Positions 34,398 through 43,133 of a stretch of 64,000 bases of DNA are shown piece by piece. Numbering within the stretch: position 1 is the stretch's first letter; every line of letters begins with the position of its first letter. The notes below the pieces were generated by a model, which saw only the letters and a list, made by a program, of their open reading frames with translations, had not been told where the DNA came from and did not search any database. The stretch is from JAVJUV01 sp047314965 (GTDB lineage: Bacteria; Pseudomonadota; Alphaproteobacteria; Rhodobacterales; Rhodobacteraceae): the NCBI RefSeq assembly GCF_047314965.1, contig NZ_JBLBVK010000058.1, positions 288,032 through 352,031 on the forward strand, written 5' to 3'. The position numbers were made by a program, and so were the translations under genes.

Positions 34398-36299
34398 ATG
34401 AAACAGATGGATTTCTCGTCTCTGGACGCCCGCAATTCTATCGAAAACGAAATGCCCTGGGAGGCCCGCGACAAGGCGAAAAGCGTCTATGGCATGCTCA
34501 GCCGCACGGCAGAAAGGTTCCCCACACGTAACGCGATCAGCTACCAGCTGCTTTCCGGGCCGACCGACCGGGCCGAGACGCTGACATGGGCGGACCTGCA
34601 TCGAAAGACCACTCAGGCCGCAAATCTCTTCCGCTCGCTCGGCGTCGGCGAGAATGACGTCGTCGCCTACCTCCTGCCCAATGCGACCGAGACGGTGATC
34701 ACGCTGCTGGGCGCTTGCGTCGCCGGAATTGCCAATCCGATCAACCCGCTTCTTGAACCCGAGCAGATCGGCTCGATCCTGCGCGAAACCAACGCGAAGG
34801 TCCTGGTCACGCTCAAGGCATTCCCCAAGACGGACGTTCCCCAGAAGGCGGCGGAGGCCGTAAAGCTGGCGCCCAATGTCACTACCGTACTCGAGGTGGA
34901 TCTCAACCGTTATCTCTCGCCGCCCAAGTCCTGGATCGTTTCGCTGATCCGGCCGAAGAACCCGGTCAGTCACAAGGCGAAGGTCCTCGACTTCAACGCC
35001 GAGATCGCAAGACAGAACACCTCGCTTGATTTCGCCGAGTCCGCCGAAGACCGTGTTGCTGCATATTTTCACACCGGCGGCACGACCGGCATGCCGAAAG
35101 TTGCGCAGCATCTGAATTCGGGGATCGTCTACAACGGCTGGCTGGGCGACGCGCTTCTCTTCGACGAGACGTCGGTCGTGATGTGCCCGCTGCCGCTCTT
35201 CCATGTCTTCGCCTGTCACGTGATCCTCATGGCCGCGCTGACCTCCGGCGCCCACGTCGTCTTCCCGACACCTCAGGGCTATCGTGGCGACGGCGTTTTC
35301 GACAATTTCTGGAAACTGATCGAACGCTGGAAAGTCACGTTCATCATCGGCGTCCCGACGGCGCTCTCCGCTCTGATGCAGCGCCCGGTCGATGCCGACA
35401 TCTCCACCGTGAAGACGGCGTTCTCCGGCTCTTCGCCCTTGCCGGTCGAACTGTACAAACGCTTCGAGAAAGCTACCGGCGTCGAGATCATCGAAGGTTA
35501 CGGGCTGACTGAAGCCACTTGCCTTGTCTCGATCAACCCCCTGGGAGGGATGAAGAAAATCGGATCGGTGGGAATTCCGTTCCCGTATACCGACGTGAAA
35601 ATTCTGATCGGTACTCCCGAGGGTGTCAGGGAATGCGGTCCCGACGAAGTCGGCGAAATCTGCGTTTCCAATCCCGGTGTCCATGCGGGCAATACCTATA
35701 CCCAGCCCGAGAAGAATGCCGAACTTTACCACGAAGTCGGAAATCGGACCTACCTTCGCACCGGCGATTTGGGGCGGATCGACACTGATGGCTACATCTT
35801 CATCACCGGCCGCGCGAAAGACCTGATCATTCGTGGCGGTCACAACATCGACCCGGCCGAGATCGAAGAGGCGCTGGCCGGGCATGAAGCTGTCGCGATG
35901 GTTGGCGCAATCGGTCAGCCCGACGCGCATTCGGGTGAACTTCCCTGCGCCTATGTCGAACTGGTGGCAGGAGCGAATGTTTCGACGGACGAACTTCTCA
36001 GCTACGCTCGCGAAAAGATCGCAGAGCGCGCGGCGCTGCCGAAGCATATCGAAATCCTCGCGGAACTTCCGAAAACCGCCGTGGGCAAGGTATTCAAGCC
36101 AGATCTTCGGCGCCGCGCGATTACGCGGGTTTTCGATGCGACACTGAAGGAAGAGGGGCTGGACGCGAGGGTCGCCGAGGTGATCGAGGACAAGAAGCGG
36201 GGCCTGGTCGCTCGGATTGCCGGAAGAAACGCCGGGAACGAGCAAAAAGTCTCGGAGCTTCTGGGCGCGTTTCCCGGATACTGGGAGTGGAAGGACTGA
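34398..36299 (+). CDS. Acyl-CoA synthetase (AMP-forming)
   Basis: The protein is 633 residues from ATG 34398, with GGGGAGG upstream. It is an ANL-superfamily enzyme: the P-loop is AYFHTGGTTGMPKVAQH, the A5-like motif EGYGLTEATCLVSINP, the A7 motif YLRTGDLGRIDTDGYIFITG, the hinge DLIIRGGHNIDPAEIEE and the C-terminal catalytic lysine LPKTAVGKVFKPDLR. It activates a carboxylic acid to its CoA thioester. It is longer than usual by about 60 residues at the C-terminus, which ends in a charged helical tail. The acid could be a fatty acid or an aromatic acid; the family branch cannot be fixed by eye. Confidence 0.9.
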   Translation: MKQMDFSSLDARNSIENEMPWEARDKAKSVYGMLSRTAERFPTRNAISYQLLSGPTDRAETLTWADLHRKTTQAANLFRSLGVGENDVVAYLLPNATETVITLLGACVAGIANPINPLLEPEQIGSILRETNAKVLVTLKAFPKTDVPQKAAEAVKLAPNVTTVLEVDLNRYLSPPKSWIVSLIRPKNPVSHKAKVLDFNAEIARQNTSLDFAESAEDRVAAYFHTGGTTGMPKVAQHLNSGIVYNGWLGDALLFDETSVVMCPLPLFHVFACHVILMAALTSGAHVVFPTPQGYRGDGVFDNFWKLIERWKVTFIIGVPTALSALMQRPVDADISTVKTAFSGSSPLPVELYKRFEKATGVEIIEGYGLTEATCLVSINPLGGMKKIGSVGIPFPYTDVKILIGTPEGVRECGPDEVGEICVSNPGVHAGNTYTQPEKNAELYHEVGNRTYLRTGDLGRIDTDGYIFITGRAKDLIIRGGHNIDPAEIEEALAGHEAVAMVGAIGQPDAHSGELPCAYVELVAGANVSTDELLSYAREKIAERAALPKHIEILAELPKTAVGKVFKPDLRRRAITRVFDATLKEEGLDARVAEVIEDKKRGLVARIAGRNAGNEQKVSELLGAFPGYWEWKD

Positions 36300-36409
36300 T
36301 CGCTAAAGTCCAAGACAAACGCCCAATTTTTGCCCTATTTCAACGGCTGTTTGACGTATTGCGGCCTCATTTTCCGGACATTCTATCCATGCGATTGGAG
36401 GAATGTCTC

Positions 36410-36619
36410 GTGATCTTAGTTTACCTGATTGTCAGCATGATGGCCGCTTTCGCGATGTCCATAACCGCCTACGGCGTCACCGGTTCGATACTTCTCGCTT
36501 TTCTCACATATTGCGCGACAGGATCGATAGTCCTGATGGCGGTATTCATCTCCGGGTACCTTGCCCATGACGAAGACGACGCCAGCCAGCAGGAACAGCG
36601 GCTCTATCCCGCCGAATAA
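36410..36619 (+). CDS. Small two-helix membrane protein, unknown function
   Basis: The protein is 69 residues from GTG 36410, preceded by GGAGG with 8 bases of spacing; an in-frame ATG at 36389 is possible but has no ribosome site. Two hydrophobic segments (residues about 2-26 and 30-50) are followed by an acidic tail, HDEDDASQQEQ. I do not recognise a family. It lies convergent with the secreted beta-propeller gene, 5 bases apart. Confidence 0.6.
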   Translation: MILVYLIVSMMAAFAMSITAYGVTGSILLAFLTYCATGSIVLMAVFISGYLAHDEDDASQQEQRLYPAE

Positions 36620-36624
36620 GTTCG

Positions 36625-37491
36625 TCAGTTCAGCACGACGGAATATCTCACGATCCGGTTGTTGTCGGAATCGCTGAAGAAAAATCGGCTTCCATCCACA
36701 GCCACGCCTTCCGGATCGTCGAACTTACCCGGACCCAATCCCGGCAGCCCGTCTCCAATCACACCCAGCAATGCGCCACCGCCGGGGCCATCGGGATCGA
36801 TCAGCAGCACCCGGTGCGCATCCTGATCTGCCACGACCAGATGTCCGAACTCCGTGACGTCGAGGTATCGGGGCCCGATGAACCCGAATTTTCGATCGTC
36901 GATGATCTGCAGGCGCTCCAGCTCGGCCGAATACTTCACCAGCCTCCGGTTCGCGTTGTCTGCGACCCATATGCTGCCATCGGGCGCTTCGGCGACGTCA
37001 TGCGCGCCCGGATGTCCTTCGACCCCGGCCACGAATTCCAAGCCGCGAAAGCGGACCAGAGCGCCGAAGCCGCTGGCCATGACGTAGAGGTCCCCGTTCG
37101 AGTGCATCAATGCGCCTTCGGTCCGCGCGGCCTGTACACCGATGTCGGGCGGGTCCTTCAGAACATCCAGGCTCTCGTAGATAGCCACCGCATTCGCCCC
37201 GGTCACCGCGACCGCAACCGAGCCATCGGGGCCGAATGAAATATCATGGACGCCGGGCAGATAACCTTCGCCCAGCATCTCGATCAGTTCCAGTGTGTCC
37301 GGGTCGAAAACGGCAATCCGCGCGCCGAACTTGTCGGCGACGTACAGCCGACCATCCGGTCCGATGGCAAGGTCATGGGGATCGGCCAGCACGGGTTCGC
37401 TGGCCAGATCGAAACTGGCGAAAGGGCCGGGCGCATCCTGTGCGCTGACCGGCATGGCAAGAAGGAAGGCCGTGATGGCTGCGTATCTCAT
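36625..37491 (-). CDS. Secreted NHL-repeat beta-propeller protein
   Basis: The protein is 288 residues with a short signal peptide (cleavage near VSAQD, residue 18). At least five NHL/SMP-30-like blades follow, with the repeated pattern HDLAIGPDGRLYVADK, HDISFGPDGSVAVAV, HDVAEAPDGSIWVADN, RYLDVTEFGHLVVADQ and EGVAVDGSRFFFSDSD. Such propellers are calcium-bound lactonases or protein/ligand scaffolds in the periplasm. Catalytic residues of SMP-30 lactonase are not evident. Function unknown beyond the fold. Confidence 0.8.
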   Translation of the reverse strand: MRYAAITAFLLAMPVSAQDAPGPFASFDLASEPVLADPHDLAIGPDGRLYVADKFGARIAVFDPDTLELIEMLGEGYLPGVHDISFGPDGSVAVAVTGANAVAIYESLDVLKDPPDIGVQAARTEGALMHSNGDLYVMASGFGALVRFRGLEFVAGVEGHPGAHDVAEAPDGSIWVADNANRRLVKYSAELERLQIIDDRKFGFIGPRYLDVTEFGHLVVADQDAHRVLLIDPDGPGGGALLGVIGDGLPGLGPGKFDDPEGVAVDGSRFFFSDSDNNRIVRYSVVLN

Positions 37492-37601
37492 GGGCGAATT
37501 CTATCAGCCCCGCAGCATTCTGTCTCGTGCCCGGTCTATTCCGATTGAAGCGGGCGACCAGACCGCTAGTGTCACCCGGCAGGACAGCAGCAGGTACCAA
37601 G

Positions 37602-39209
37602 ATGAGCACTGACGACTGGTGGCGGCACGCCGTTATCTATCAGGTCTATCCCCGATCGTTCCAGGACGATGACGGCGATGGGGTGGGAGACCTGAACGGG
37701 ATCACGCGGCGCCTCGATCACATCGCCTCGCTGGGCGTCGACGTGATCTGGCTCTCGCCCGTCTTCACCTCGCCCATGAAGGACATGGGCTACGACATCT
37801 CTGATCAGAAGGACGTCGACCCGCTGTTTGGGACGCTCGCCGACTTCGACCGTCTTTTGCACCGCACCCACGAATTGGGGATGAAGCTGATCGTCGACCA
37901 GGTCCCGTCGCACACCTCCGACCAGCACCCGTGGTTCGTCGAAAGCCGCGCCAGCCGCGACAATCCCAAGGCCGACTGGTACGTCTGGGCCGAAGCCAAA
38001 CCCGACGGATCGCCGCCCAACAACTGGCTCAGCGTCTTCGGTGGCCCTGCCTGGACGTGGGACCCGAAGCGCCGCCAGTACTACCTGCATTCGTTCCTCG
38101 CCACGCAACCCCAAATGAACTTCCACAACGCAGAGGTCGTCGAGGCCAGTCTCGACGCCATGCGGTTCTGGCTGGAGCACGGTGTCGACGGCTTCCGCCT
38201 CGACAGCATCAACTACCCGTTCCACGATCCGCTTCTGCGCGACAACCCGGCCAAGGACAGCCCGACCGACGGCGACTGGGTCAACCCCTACAACGTCCAG
38301 AACCACGTCTACGACAAGACCCGCCCGGAAACGCCGGGCTACCTGGAAAAGGTCCGGGCGCTGCTCGACGAGTATCCCGGCACCATGAGCGTCGGCGAGG
38401 TGGGCGAGGGCTATCGCGCAGCGAAGATCATGGGCGATTACACGCGCGGGGATAAGCGCCTCCACATGGCGTACTCCTTCGAGATGCTGGGCCCCGATTT
38501 CTCGCCCGAGTTCTTCCGCAACTGCGTTGGCGGGTTCTTCGATCAGTCCGATGGCGGCTGGCCGTGCTGGGCCTTCTCGAACCATGACGTGATCCGGCAT
38601 GTCTCGCGCTGGGCAACGGACGGCGACACCGATGCCGTGGCGCGACAGGCAATCGCGCTGCTGCTCAGCTTCGAGGGCGCGAAATGCCTCTACCAGGGCG
38701 AGGAACTTGGGCAAACTGAGACCGAACTATCCTACGACGAGATCGTTGATCCGCCGGGGCTCAAGTTCTGGCCCGAATACAAGGGGCGCGACGGCTGCCG
38801 GACACCTATGGTCTGGGAGGCAGCCGCAGCGAATGCCGGGTTCACCACGGGTACGCCCTGGCTGCCGGTCAAGCCACCCCAGGCGGCGCGAGCGGCGGAC
38901 AGGCAGGAAGCCGATCGGGACTCGATCCTGCACCACTATCGCGCCGCGTTGAAATTCTACCGCGAGACCGATGCGCTTCGCGACACCGGGACAGAATGGA
39001 TATCGCTGGAGGATCCCGTCTTGGCCTTCCGCAGGGGCAGGGACGCGGAACTGGCCTGCGTATTCAATCTTGCACCCGAACCGGCCGGCGTTCCGATCAG
39101 CAGCGACGCGCATCTCCTCGGCCCGTCTGTCGCGACGCTTGACGGCAAGGGGCTGCATCTTCCAGCCTATGGTTATGCCTGGCTGTCGGGTCGCCCGCGT
39201 TTCGGGTGA
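37602..39209 (+). CDS. Alpha-glucosidase, GH13 family
   Basis: The protein is 535 residues from ATG 37602. The GH13 blocks are DVIWLSPVFTSPMKDMGYDI, the nucleophile Asp in GVDGFRLDSINYPF (about residue 202), the acid/base Glu in TMSVGEVGEGY and the transition-state Asp in CWAFSNHDVIRHVSR. The loop around QYYLHSFLATQPQMNF is that of exo-acting alpha-glucosidases and oligo-1,6-glucosidases. It cleaves short alpha-glucosides in the cytoplasm; no signal peptide is present. No sugar transporter is adjacent, so it may act on sugar-derived osmolytes. It is followed 70 bases later by the HD-domain gene. Confidence 0.92.
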   Translation: MSTDDWWRHAVIYQVYPRSFQDDDGDGVGDLNGITRRLDHIASLGVDVIWLSPVFTSPMKDMGYDISDQKDVDPLFGTLADFDRLLHRTHELGMKLIVDQVPSHTSDQHPWFVESRASRDNPKADWYVWAEAKPDGSPPNNWLSVFGGPAWTWDPKRRQYYLHSFLATQPQMNFHNAEVVEASLDAMRFWLEHGVDGFRLDSINYPFHDPLLRDNPAKDSPTDGDWVNPYNVQNHVYDKTRPETPGYLEKVRALLDEYPGTMSVGEVGEGYRAAKIMGDYTRGDKRLHMAYSFEMLGPDFSPEFFRNCVGGFFDQSDGGWPCWAFSNHDVIRHVSRWATDGDTDAVARQAIALLLSFEGAKCLYQGEELGQTETELSYDEIVDPPGLKFWPEYKGRDGCRTPMVWEAAAANAGFTTGTPWLPVKPPQAARAADRQEADRDSILHHYRAALKFYRETDALRDTGTEWISLEDPVLAFRRGRDAELACVFNLAPEPAGVPISSDAHLLGPSVATLDGKGLHLPAYGYAWLSGRPRFG

Positions 39210-39279
39210 TGCCGGTTTTCGGCGAGACAAAAGCCACGCATTCTCCATGCTTGGCCAAGAGACACCGGAGGGAAGCTCG

Positions 39280-39882
39280 ATGACCCGCGAAGTATCGTTC
39301 ACCCAGATGAAGGACGGCACGGCCGAGGACTATGCGCTGCTGGCCGAGCTGGAAAAACCATTCCTCAGGCTCACCGCGGACCGTGTTTTGTCCGAACTGG
39401 AGCGCCAGGGCGAGATGACGCTCGAAGGCTACAAGATCACCCGGCTGGAGCATGGCCTGCAATCGGCCACCCGCGCCGAGGAGGAGGGGGCGGATATCGA
39501 CTGGATCGTCGGCGCGCTTCTCCATGACATCGGTGATGGGCTCGCCCCGCAGAACCACGACAGGATGTCGGCCGAAGTGATCCGGCCCTTCGTCCGCTGG
39601 GAGGTCGCCTGGGTGGTCGAGCACCACGGCATTTTCCAGATGCTCTACTACGGCCATCACTACGGTTGGGACAGGAACGCCCGCGACCGGTTCAGGGATC
39701 ATCCCTGTTTTGACGCCTGCGCTGAATTCTGCGAGCGCTGGGACCAGTCATCCTTCGATCCCGGCTATTCCTCGAAACCGCTCAGCCATTTCGAACCGAT
39801 GGTACGCGAGGTTTTCAGCCGCAAGGCCTACGACCCGGCAATCGTCCGGGAAGGCGAGGTCACGGGGCTTCCGCCGCTCTAA
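39280..39882 (+). CDS. HD-domain protein, PhnZ/MIOX-like oxygenase fold
   Basis: The protein is 200 residues from ATG 39280 with GGAGGG upstream. ITRLEHGLQSATRAEEEGAD followed by IVGALLHDIGDGLAP is the HD metal site (His near 62, His-Asp near 86). Further candidate ligands are the His in QNHDRMSAEVIRP and the His pair in VVEHHGIFQML. This spacing matches the HD-domain oxygenase group containing PhnZ and inositol oxygenase, which hold a mixed-valent diiron centre. Related proteins cleave C-P or C-C bonds, but many are unassigned. No phosphonate uptake gene is nearby. It may be co-transcribed with the alpha-glucosidase. Confidence 0.72.
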   Translation: MTREVSFTQMKDGTAEDYALLAELEKPFLRLTADRVLSELERQGEMTLEGYKITRLEHGLQSATRAEEEGADIDWIVGALLHDIGDGLAPQNHDRMSAEVIRPFVRWEVAWVVEHHGIFQMLYYGHHYGWDRNARDRFRDHPCFDACAEFCERWDQSSFDPGYSSKPLSHFEPMVREVFSRKAYDPAIVREGEVTGLPPL

Positions 39883-40039
39883 ATGCGGTGCGCCGCCCTG
39901 TGGCCTGCGGGAAACAGAGCGGGACAGTCTTCCGTGGACGGGTGCGCTCGTACTGCTCCGCTTCGACCTCGGCAGGTCGCGGCAATCTACTGGCGTTCTG
40001 GAAGTTCTGGGTGGGTACGTTCTGCTGAATGGTGCGTTC

Positions 40040-40627
40040 ATGTTGGTTCTGGTGCCGGCCCACGCAATTGGTGGCTGGTATTTCACCGATATGCTGACCG
40101 CGCTGAACCTCATCCTCATCCTTTTGGCCGCACCCCATCTCAGCAGACTCACGTCGCCTCGCGCGGCGCTCATGGTGCTGCCCTTTCTGGCAATCGCGAC
40201 CTTTGCTGCGGCGCGAAACGCCAATCTTCAGGTCAAATACGAGCGGCCGACCAGCTATACGGTCGTGTTCAAGGAACTCTGCCAGAACAGCGCCGCCCTT
40301 AGGGCGCGACTGAAGGCTGTGGCCGAGGCAGAGGGGATCGCCGACATCAGGATCATCGACACCGCCGATGGGGCCTGTGCTTATTGCATGGAATTGCCGG
40401 CACTGGGGTTGACCGGTCTGGGAGATTCCTTGGAGTATCTTGCCGATCGTCGGGCCTCCTCGTTGTTCGAAGCAGCCGCAGGGCGGGGGCATGTCTTTGT
40501 CGGCAGCAGTCCAGTCAAATATGCGGCCTATCCCTTGAGAGAGACGGCTGCTGAAGACGGCTACAGCGCGCCGCTTCTCTTCGCGGAGGGATTGGTCGAG
40601 TTCTGGAAGATCGAACTGGCGCAATGA
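40040..40627 (+). CDS. Hypothetical protein with N-terminal membrane segments
   Basis: The protein is 195 residues from ATG 40040; the frame is open upstream but offers no better start codon. Residues about 1-55 contain two hydrophobic segments (MLVLVPAHAIGGWYF region and AALMVLPFLAIATFAAA). The remainder is soluble, with a CAYCMELPALGL segment holding two cysteines. I do not recognise it. The lack of a clear ribosome site leaves open that it is the 3' part of a longer membrane protein. Confidence 0.5.
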   Translation: MLVLVPAHAIGGWYFTDMLTALNLILILLAAPHLSRLTSPRAALMVLPFLAIATFAAARNANLQVKYERPTSYTVVFKELCQNSAALRARLKAVAEAEGIADIRIIDTADGACAYCMELPALGLTGLGDSLEYLADRRASSLFEAAAGRGHVFVGSSPVKYAAYPLRETAAEDGYSAPLLFAEGLVEFWKIELAQ

Positions 40628-40851
40628 ATCGGCCTTCACGTTCTGGCAACGTCGGTGAACCAAACGTGACCTTTCCGTCCCGAAAGTCGCTGGCCCGACC
40701 CGGTGCCATACACTTTGCCGACGTTTGCCATACGCTTTGCCGACCCGGCTTTTTTCGCAAACCTTCAGAAACGCCGGGCACACGATTCCAGTCGCATGCG
40801 ATCTGCGAGTTCGGCCCTAAGCCGCTGTTTTGACTATGATGATTGGAGGAA

Positions 40852-40926
<75 letters not shown>

Positions 40927-41019
40927 GCCGGTGCAACAACGCCCGCGCGGGATAGTGGTTTTCCGCGTCTCGTGCAAGCGCAATCTGGACGCTTTTCCAC
41001 CACTGCGGTAGGGAGGGCC

Positions 41020-41169
41020 ATGAGCAAGAAAAACACGTCCCCGAAAGGCGGCAAGACCGTCTCGGAGCGCGAAGCACGTCTGAAAGCCGCGCTGAAGGCA
41101 AATCTTCAGCGGCGCAAGGCTCAGGCGCGCGCGCGTAACGGCGAGATGACAAACAACAAGGCAGGCTGA
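41020..41169 (+). CDS. Small basic protein, unknown
   Basis: This 49-residue, lysine- and arginine-rich protein starts MSKKNTSPKGGKTVSERE and has a helical middle (EARLKAALKANLQRRKAQAR). A clear GGGAGGG ribosome site precedes ATG 41020, and the stop is 2 bases before murA, which argues that it is real and co-translated. Similar tiny genes sit before murA in related bacteria. Function unknown. Confidence 0.7.
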   Translation: MSKKNTSPKGGKTVSEREARLKAALKANLQRRKAQARARNGEMTNNKAG

Positions 41170-41171
41170 AC

Positions 41172-42440
41172 ATGGACTCGATTCTCGTGAAGGGCGGCGC
41201 TGAACTGCACGGCGAAATTCCTATCGCCGGTGCCAAGAACGCCTGCCTGACGCTGATGCCGGCGACCCTTTTGACTGAAGAACCTCTGACGTTGATGAAT
41301 GCGCCAAGGTTGAGCGATATCAAGACGATGACGATGCTTCTTCAGTCGCTTGGCGCCGAGGTTCAGAGCCTGCAGAGCGGGCGGGTTATTGCCATGTCCT
41401 CTCTCGGTCCCGTCAAGACGCGAGCCGAATACGACATCGTTCGCAAGATGCGTGCGTCGAACCTCGTCCTTGGGCCACTTCTTGCGCGTGAGGGACATGC
41501 GGTGGTCTCGCTGCCGGGCGGTTGTGCGATCGGCGCACGGCCGATGGATATCCACATCCATGCACTCGAGGCGCTTGGTGCCGAAATCGAGTTGAAGGAC
41601 GGCTATCTGCATGCCAAGGCCCACGGCGGCCTCAAGGGTGCGAGAGTACCACTTCGCTTCGCCAGCGTAGGCGCCACGGAAAACACCTTGATGGCCGCCA
41701 CCTTGGCCAAGGGCACGACGGTGATCGAGAACGCCGCCCGTGAACCCGAGATCGTGGATCTCGCGGCTTGCCTGAGCAAGATGGGTGCGCAGATTGAAGG
41801 GGCAGGTACGTCGACGATTACGATACAGGGTGTCGATCGATTGGGCGGTGCAACTCATCCAGTCGTGACCGACCGGATCGAGTTGGGAACCTACATGCTG
41901 GCTCCGGCAATCTGTGGCGGCGAGGTCGAATGCATTGGCGGACGGATCGACCTTCTGGTGTCCTTCTGCGAAAAACTGGATGAAGCAGGGATTTCCATTA
42001 CCGAAACAGACCGGGGACTGAAGGTTGCGCGGAAGAACGGACGGATCAACGCCGTGGACGTCAAGACAGCGCCATTCCCCGGTTTTCCAACCGACCTTCA
42101 GGCACAGATGATGGCGCTGCTTTGCACGGCAAGCGGCACTAGCCATTTGGAAGAAACGATTTTCGAAAACCGTTTTATGCATGCACCAGAATTGATGCGG
42201 ATGGGTGCGAATATCGAGGTGCACGGCGGTACAGCGACCGTAGCAGGTGTGGAGCAGCTAAAAGGAGCGCCGGTCATGGCGACCGACCTGCGCGCATCGG
42301 TGTCGCTTATTCTTGCCGGCCTCGCCGCACGGGGCGAAACCCTCGTGAACCGGGTTTATCACCTTGATCGTGGCTATGAGCATGTCGAAGAGAAATTGGG
42401 GGCAGTAGGGGCCCGGATCGAAAGGGTGGCGGGTTCATGA
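41172..42440 (+). CDS. murA: UDP-N-acetylglucosamine 1-carboxyvinyltransferase MurA
   Basis: The protein is 422 residues, the usual MurA length. GGAELHGEIPIAGAKNACL opens the EPSP-synthase-like fold. SLPGGCAIGARPMDIH near residues 115-130 contains the active-site cysteine of the fosfomycin-binding loop; it is Cys, not Asp, so the enzyme should be fosfomycin sensitive. TAPFPGFPTDLQAQMMAL is the second conserved loop. It transfers enolpyruvate from PEP to UDP-GlcNAc, the first step of peptidoglycan synthesis. Its stop overlaps the DUF2948 gene (ATGA). Confidence 0.97.
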   Translation: MDSILVKGGAELHGEIPIAGAKNACLTLMPATLLTEEPLTLMNAPRLSDIKTMTMLLQSLGAEVQSLQSGRVIAMSSLGPVKTRAEYDIVRKMRASNLVLGPLLAREGHAVVSLPGGCAIGARPMDIHIHALEALGAEIELKDGYLHAKAHGGLKGARVPLRFASVGATENTLMAATLAKGTTVIENAAREPEIVDLAACLSKMGAQIEGAGTSTITIQGVDRLGGATHPVVTDRIELGTYMLAPAICGGEVECIGGRIDLLVSFCEKLDEAGISITETDRGLKVARKNGRINAVDVKTAPFPGFPTDLQAQMMALLCTASGTSHLEETIFENRFMHAPELMRMGANIEVHGGTATVAGVEQLKGAPVMATDLRASVSLILAGLAARGETLVNRVYHLDRGYEHVEEKLGAVGARIERVAGS

Positions 42441-42916
42441 CCGAGGATGCGCGCTTCGAAGACGGAGGTGAACGCCCGTTGCGATTGAAGGCGCTTGAGC
42501 CCGAAGATCTGCCGGTGATCGCCGCGCTGATACAGGATGCGGTTTTCCCGGTCACCGAGATGCATTGGGACAGGAAGCGGCGGAGATTTGCTCTTCTTAT
42601 CAATCGCTTTCGCTGGGAAGACAAATCCTCGGCCGAGCGGAGAGGTAGGGCTTTTGAGCGCGTGCAATCGGTTCTTGCATTCGAAGATGTGCTGACGGTG
42701 CAGACGCAAGGTTTGGATAGGTCGGACAAGGATTTGGTTCTGTCCTTGCTGACACTGACCTTCTCTCCCGGTGAAGACGCATCGGGGCGGCTTGAACTGA
42801 CACTTGCGGGTGATGGAGCCGTGGCCGTCGACGTTGAAGCGCTTGAAGTGACGCTTCGGGATGTGACACGGCCCTATGTTGCACCATCACGAAGGGCTCC
42901 TGGACATCCAGAGTGA
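42437..42916 (+). CDS. DUF2948 family protein
   Basis: The protein is 159 residues. LRLKALEPEDLPVIAALIQDAV and FALLINRFRWEDK are the hallmark segments of DUF2948, an alphaproteobacterial family of unknown function that is regularly found between murA and hisD. It has no membrane segment. It is coupled to murA by a 4-base overlap. The last 12 residues are unstructured. Confidence 0.88.
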   Translation: MTEDARFEDGGERPLRLKALEPEDLPVIAALIQDAVFPVTEMHWDRKRRRFALLINRFRWEDKSSAERRGRAFERVQSVLAFEDVLTVQTQGLDRSDKDLVLSLLTLTFSPGEDASGRLELTLAGDGAVAVDVEALEVTLRDVTRPYVAPSRRAPGHPE

Positions 42917-43133
42917 TCATTCGAAAGCTGTGGCCCTGAGGATGCTCACTACGGCGCGAGATGTGCCGTTCCTTCTTTCCAAATTCCGGTTTTCTTTGTG
43001 CGGAACCGGTGCCGTTCCAGAACCTTTGTTTAGGTTTCAGCGGCCACCTGATCCTTGCGTGCTTGCAAGATTGGCCGATCCGGCTTGAGGCAAGGGCCCG
43101 CCAAGGCTATGTCGGGCGCAAAGGAAGACGTCC

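Noticed and set aside
34227..36245. 672-codon open frame antisense to the acyl-CoA synthetase
   Set aside because: No recognisable motif, whereas the plus-strand gene is complete.
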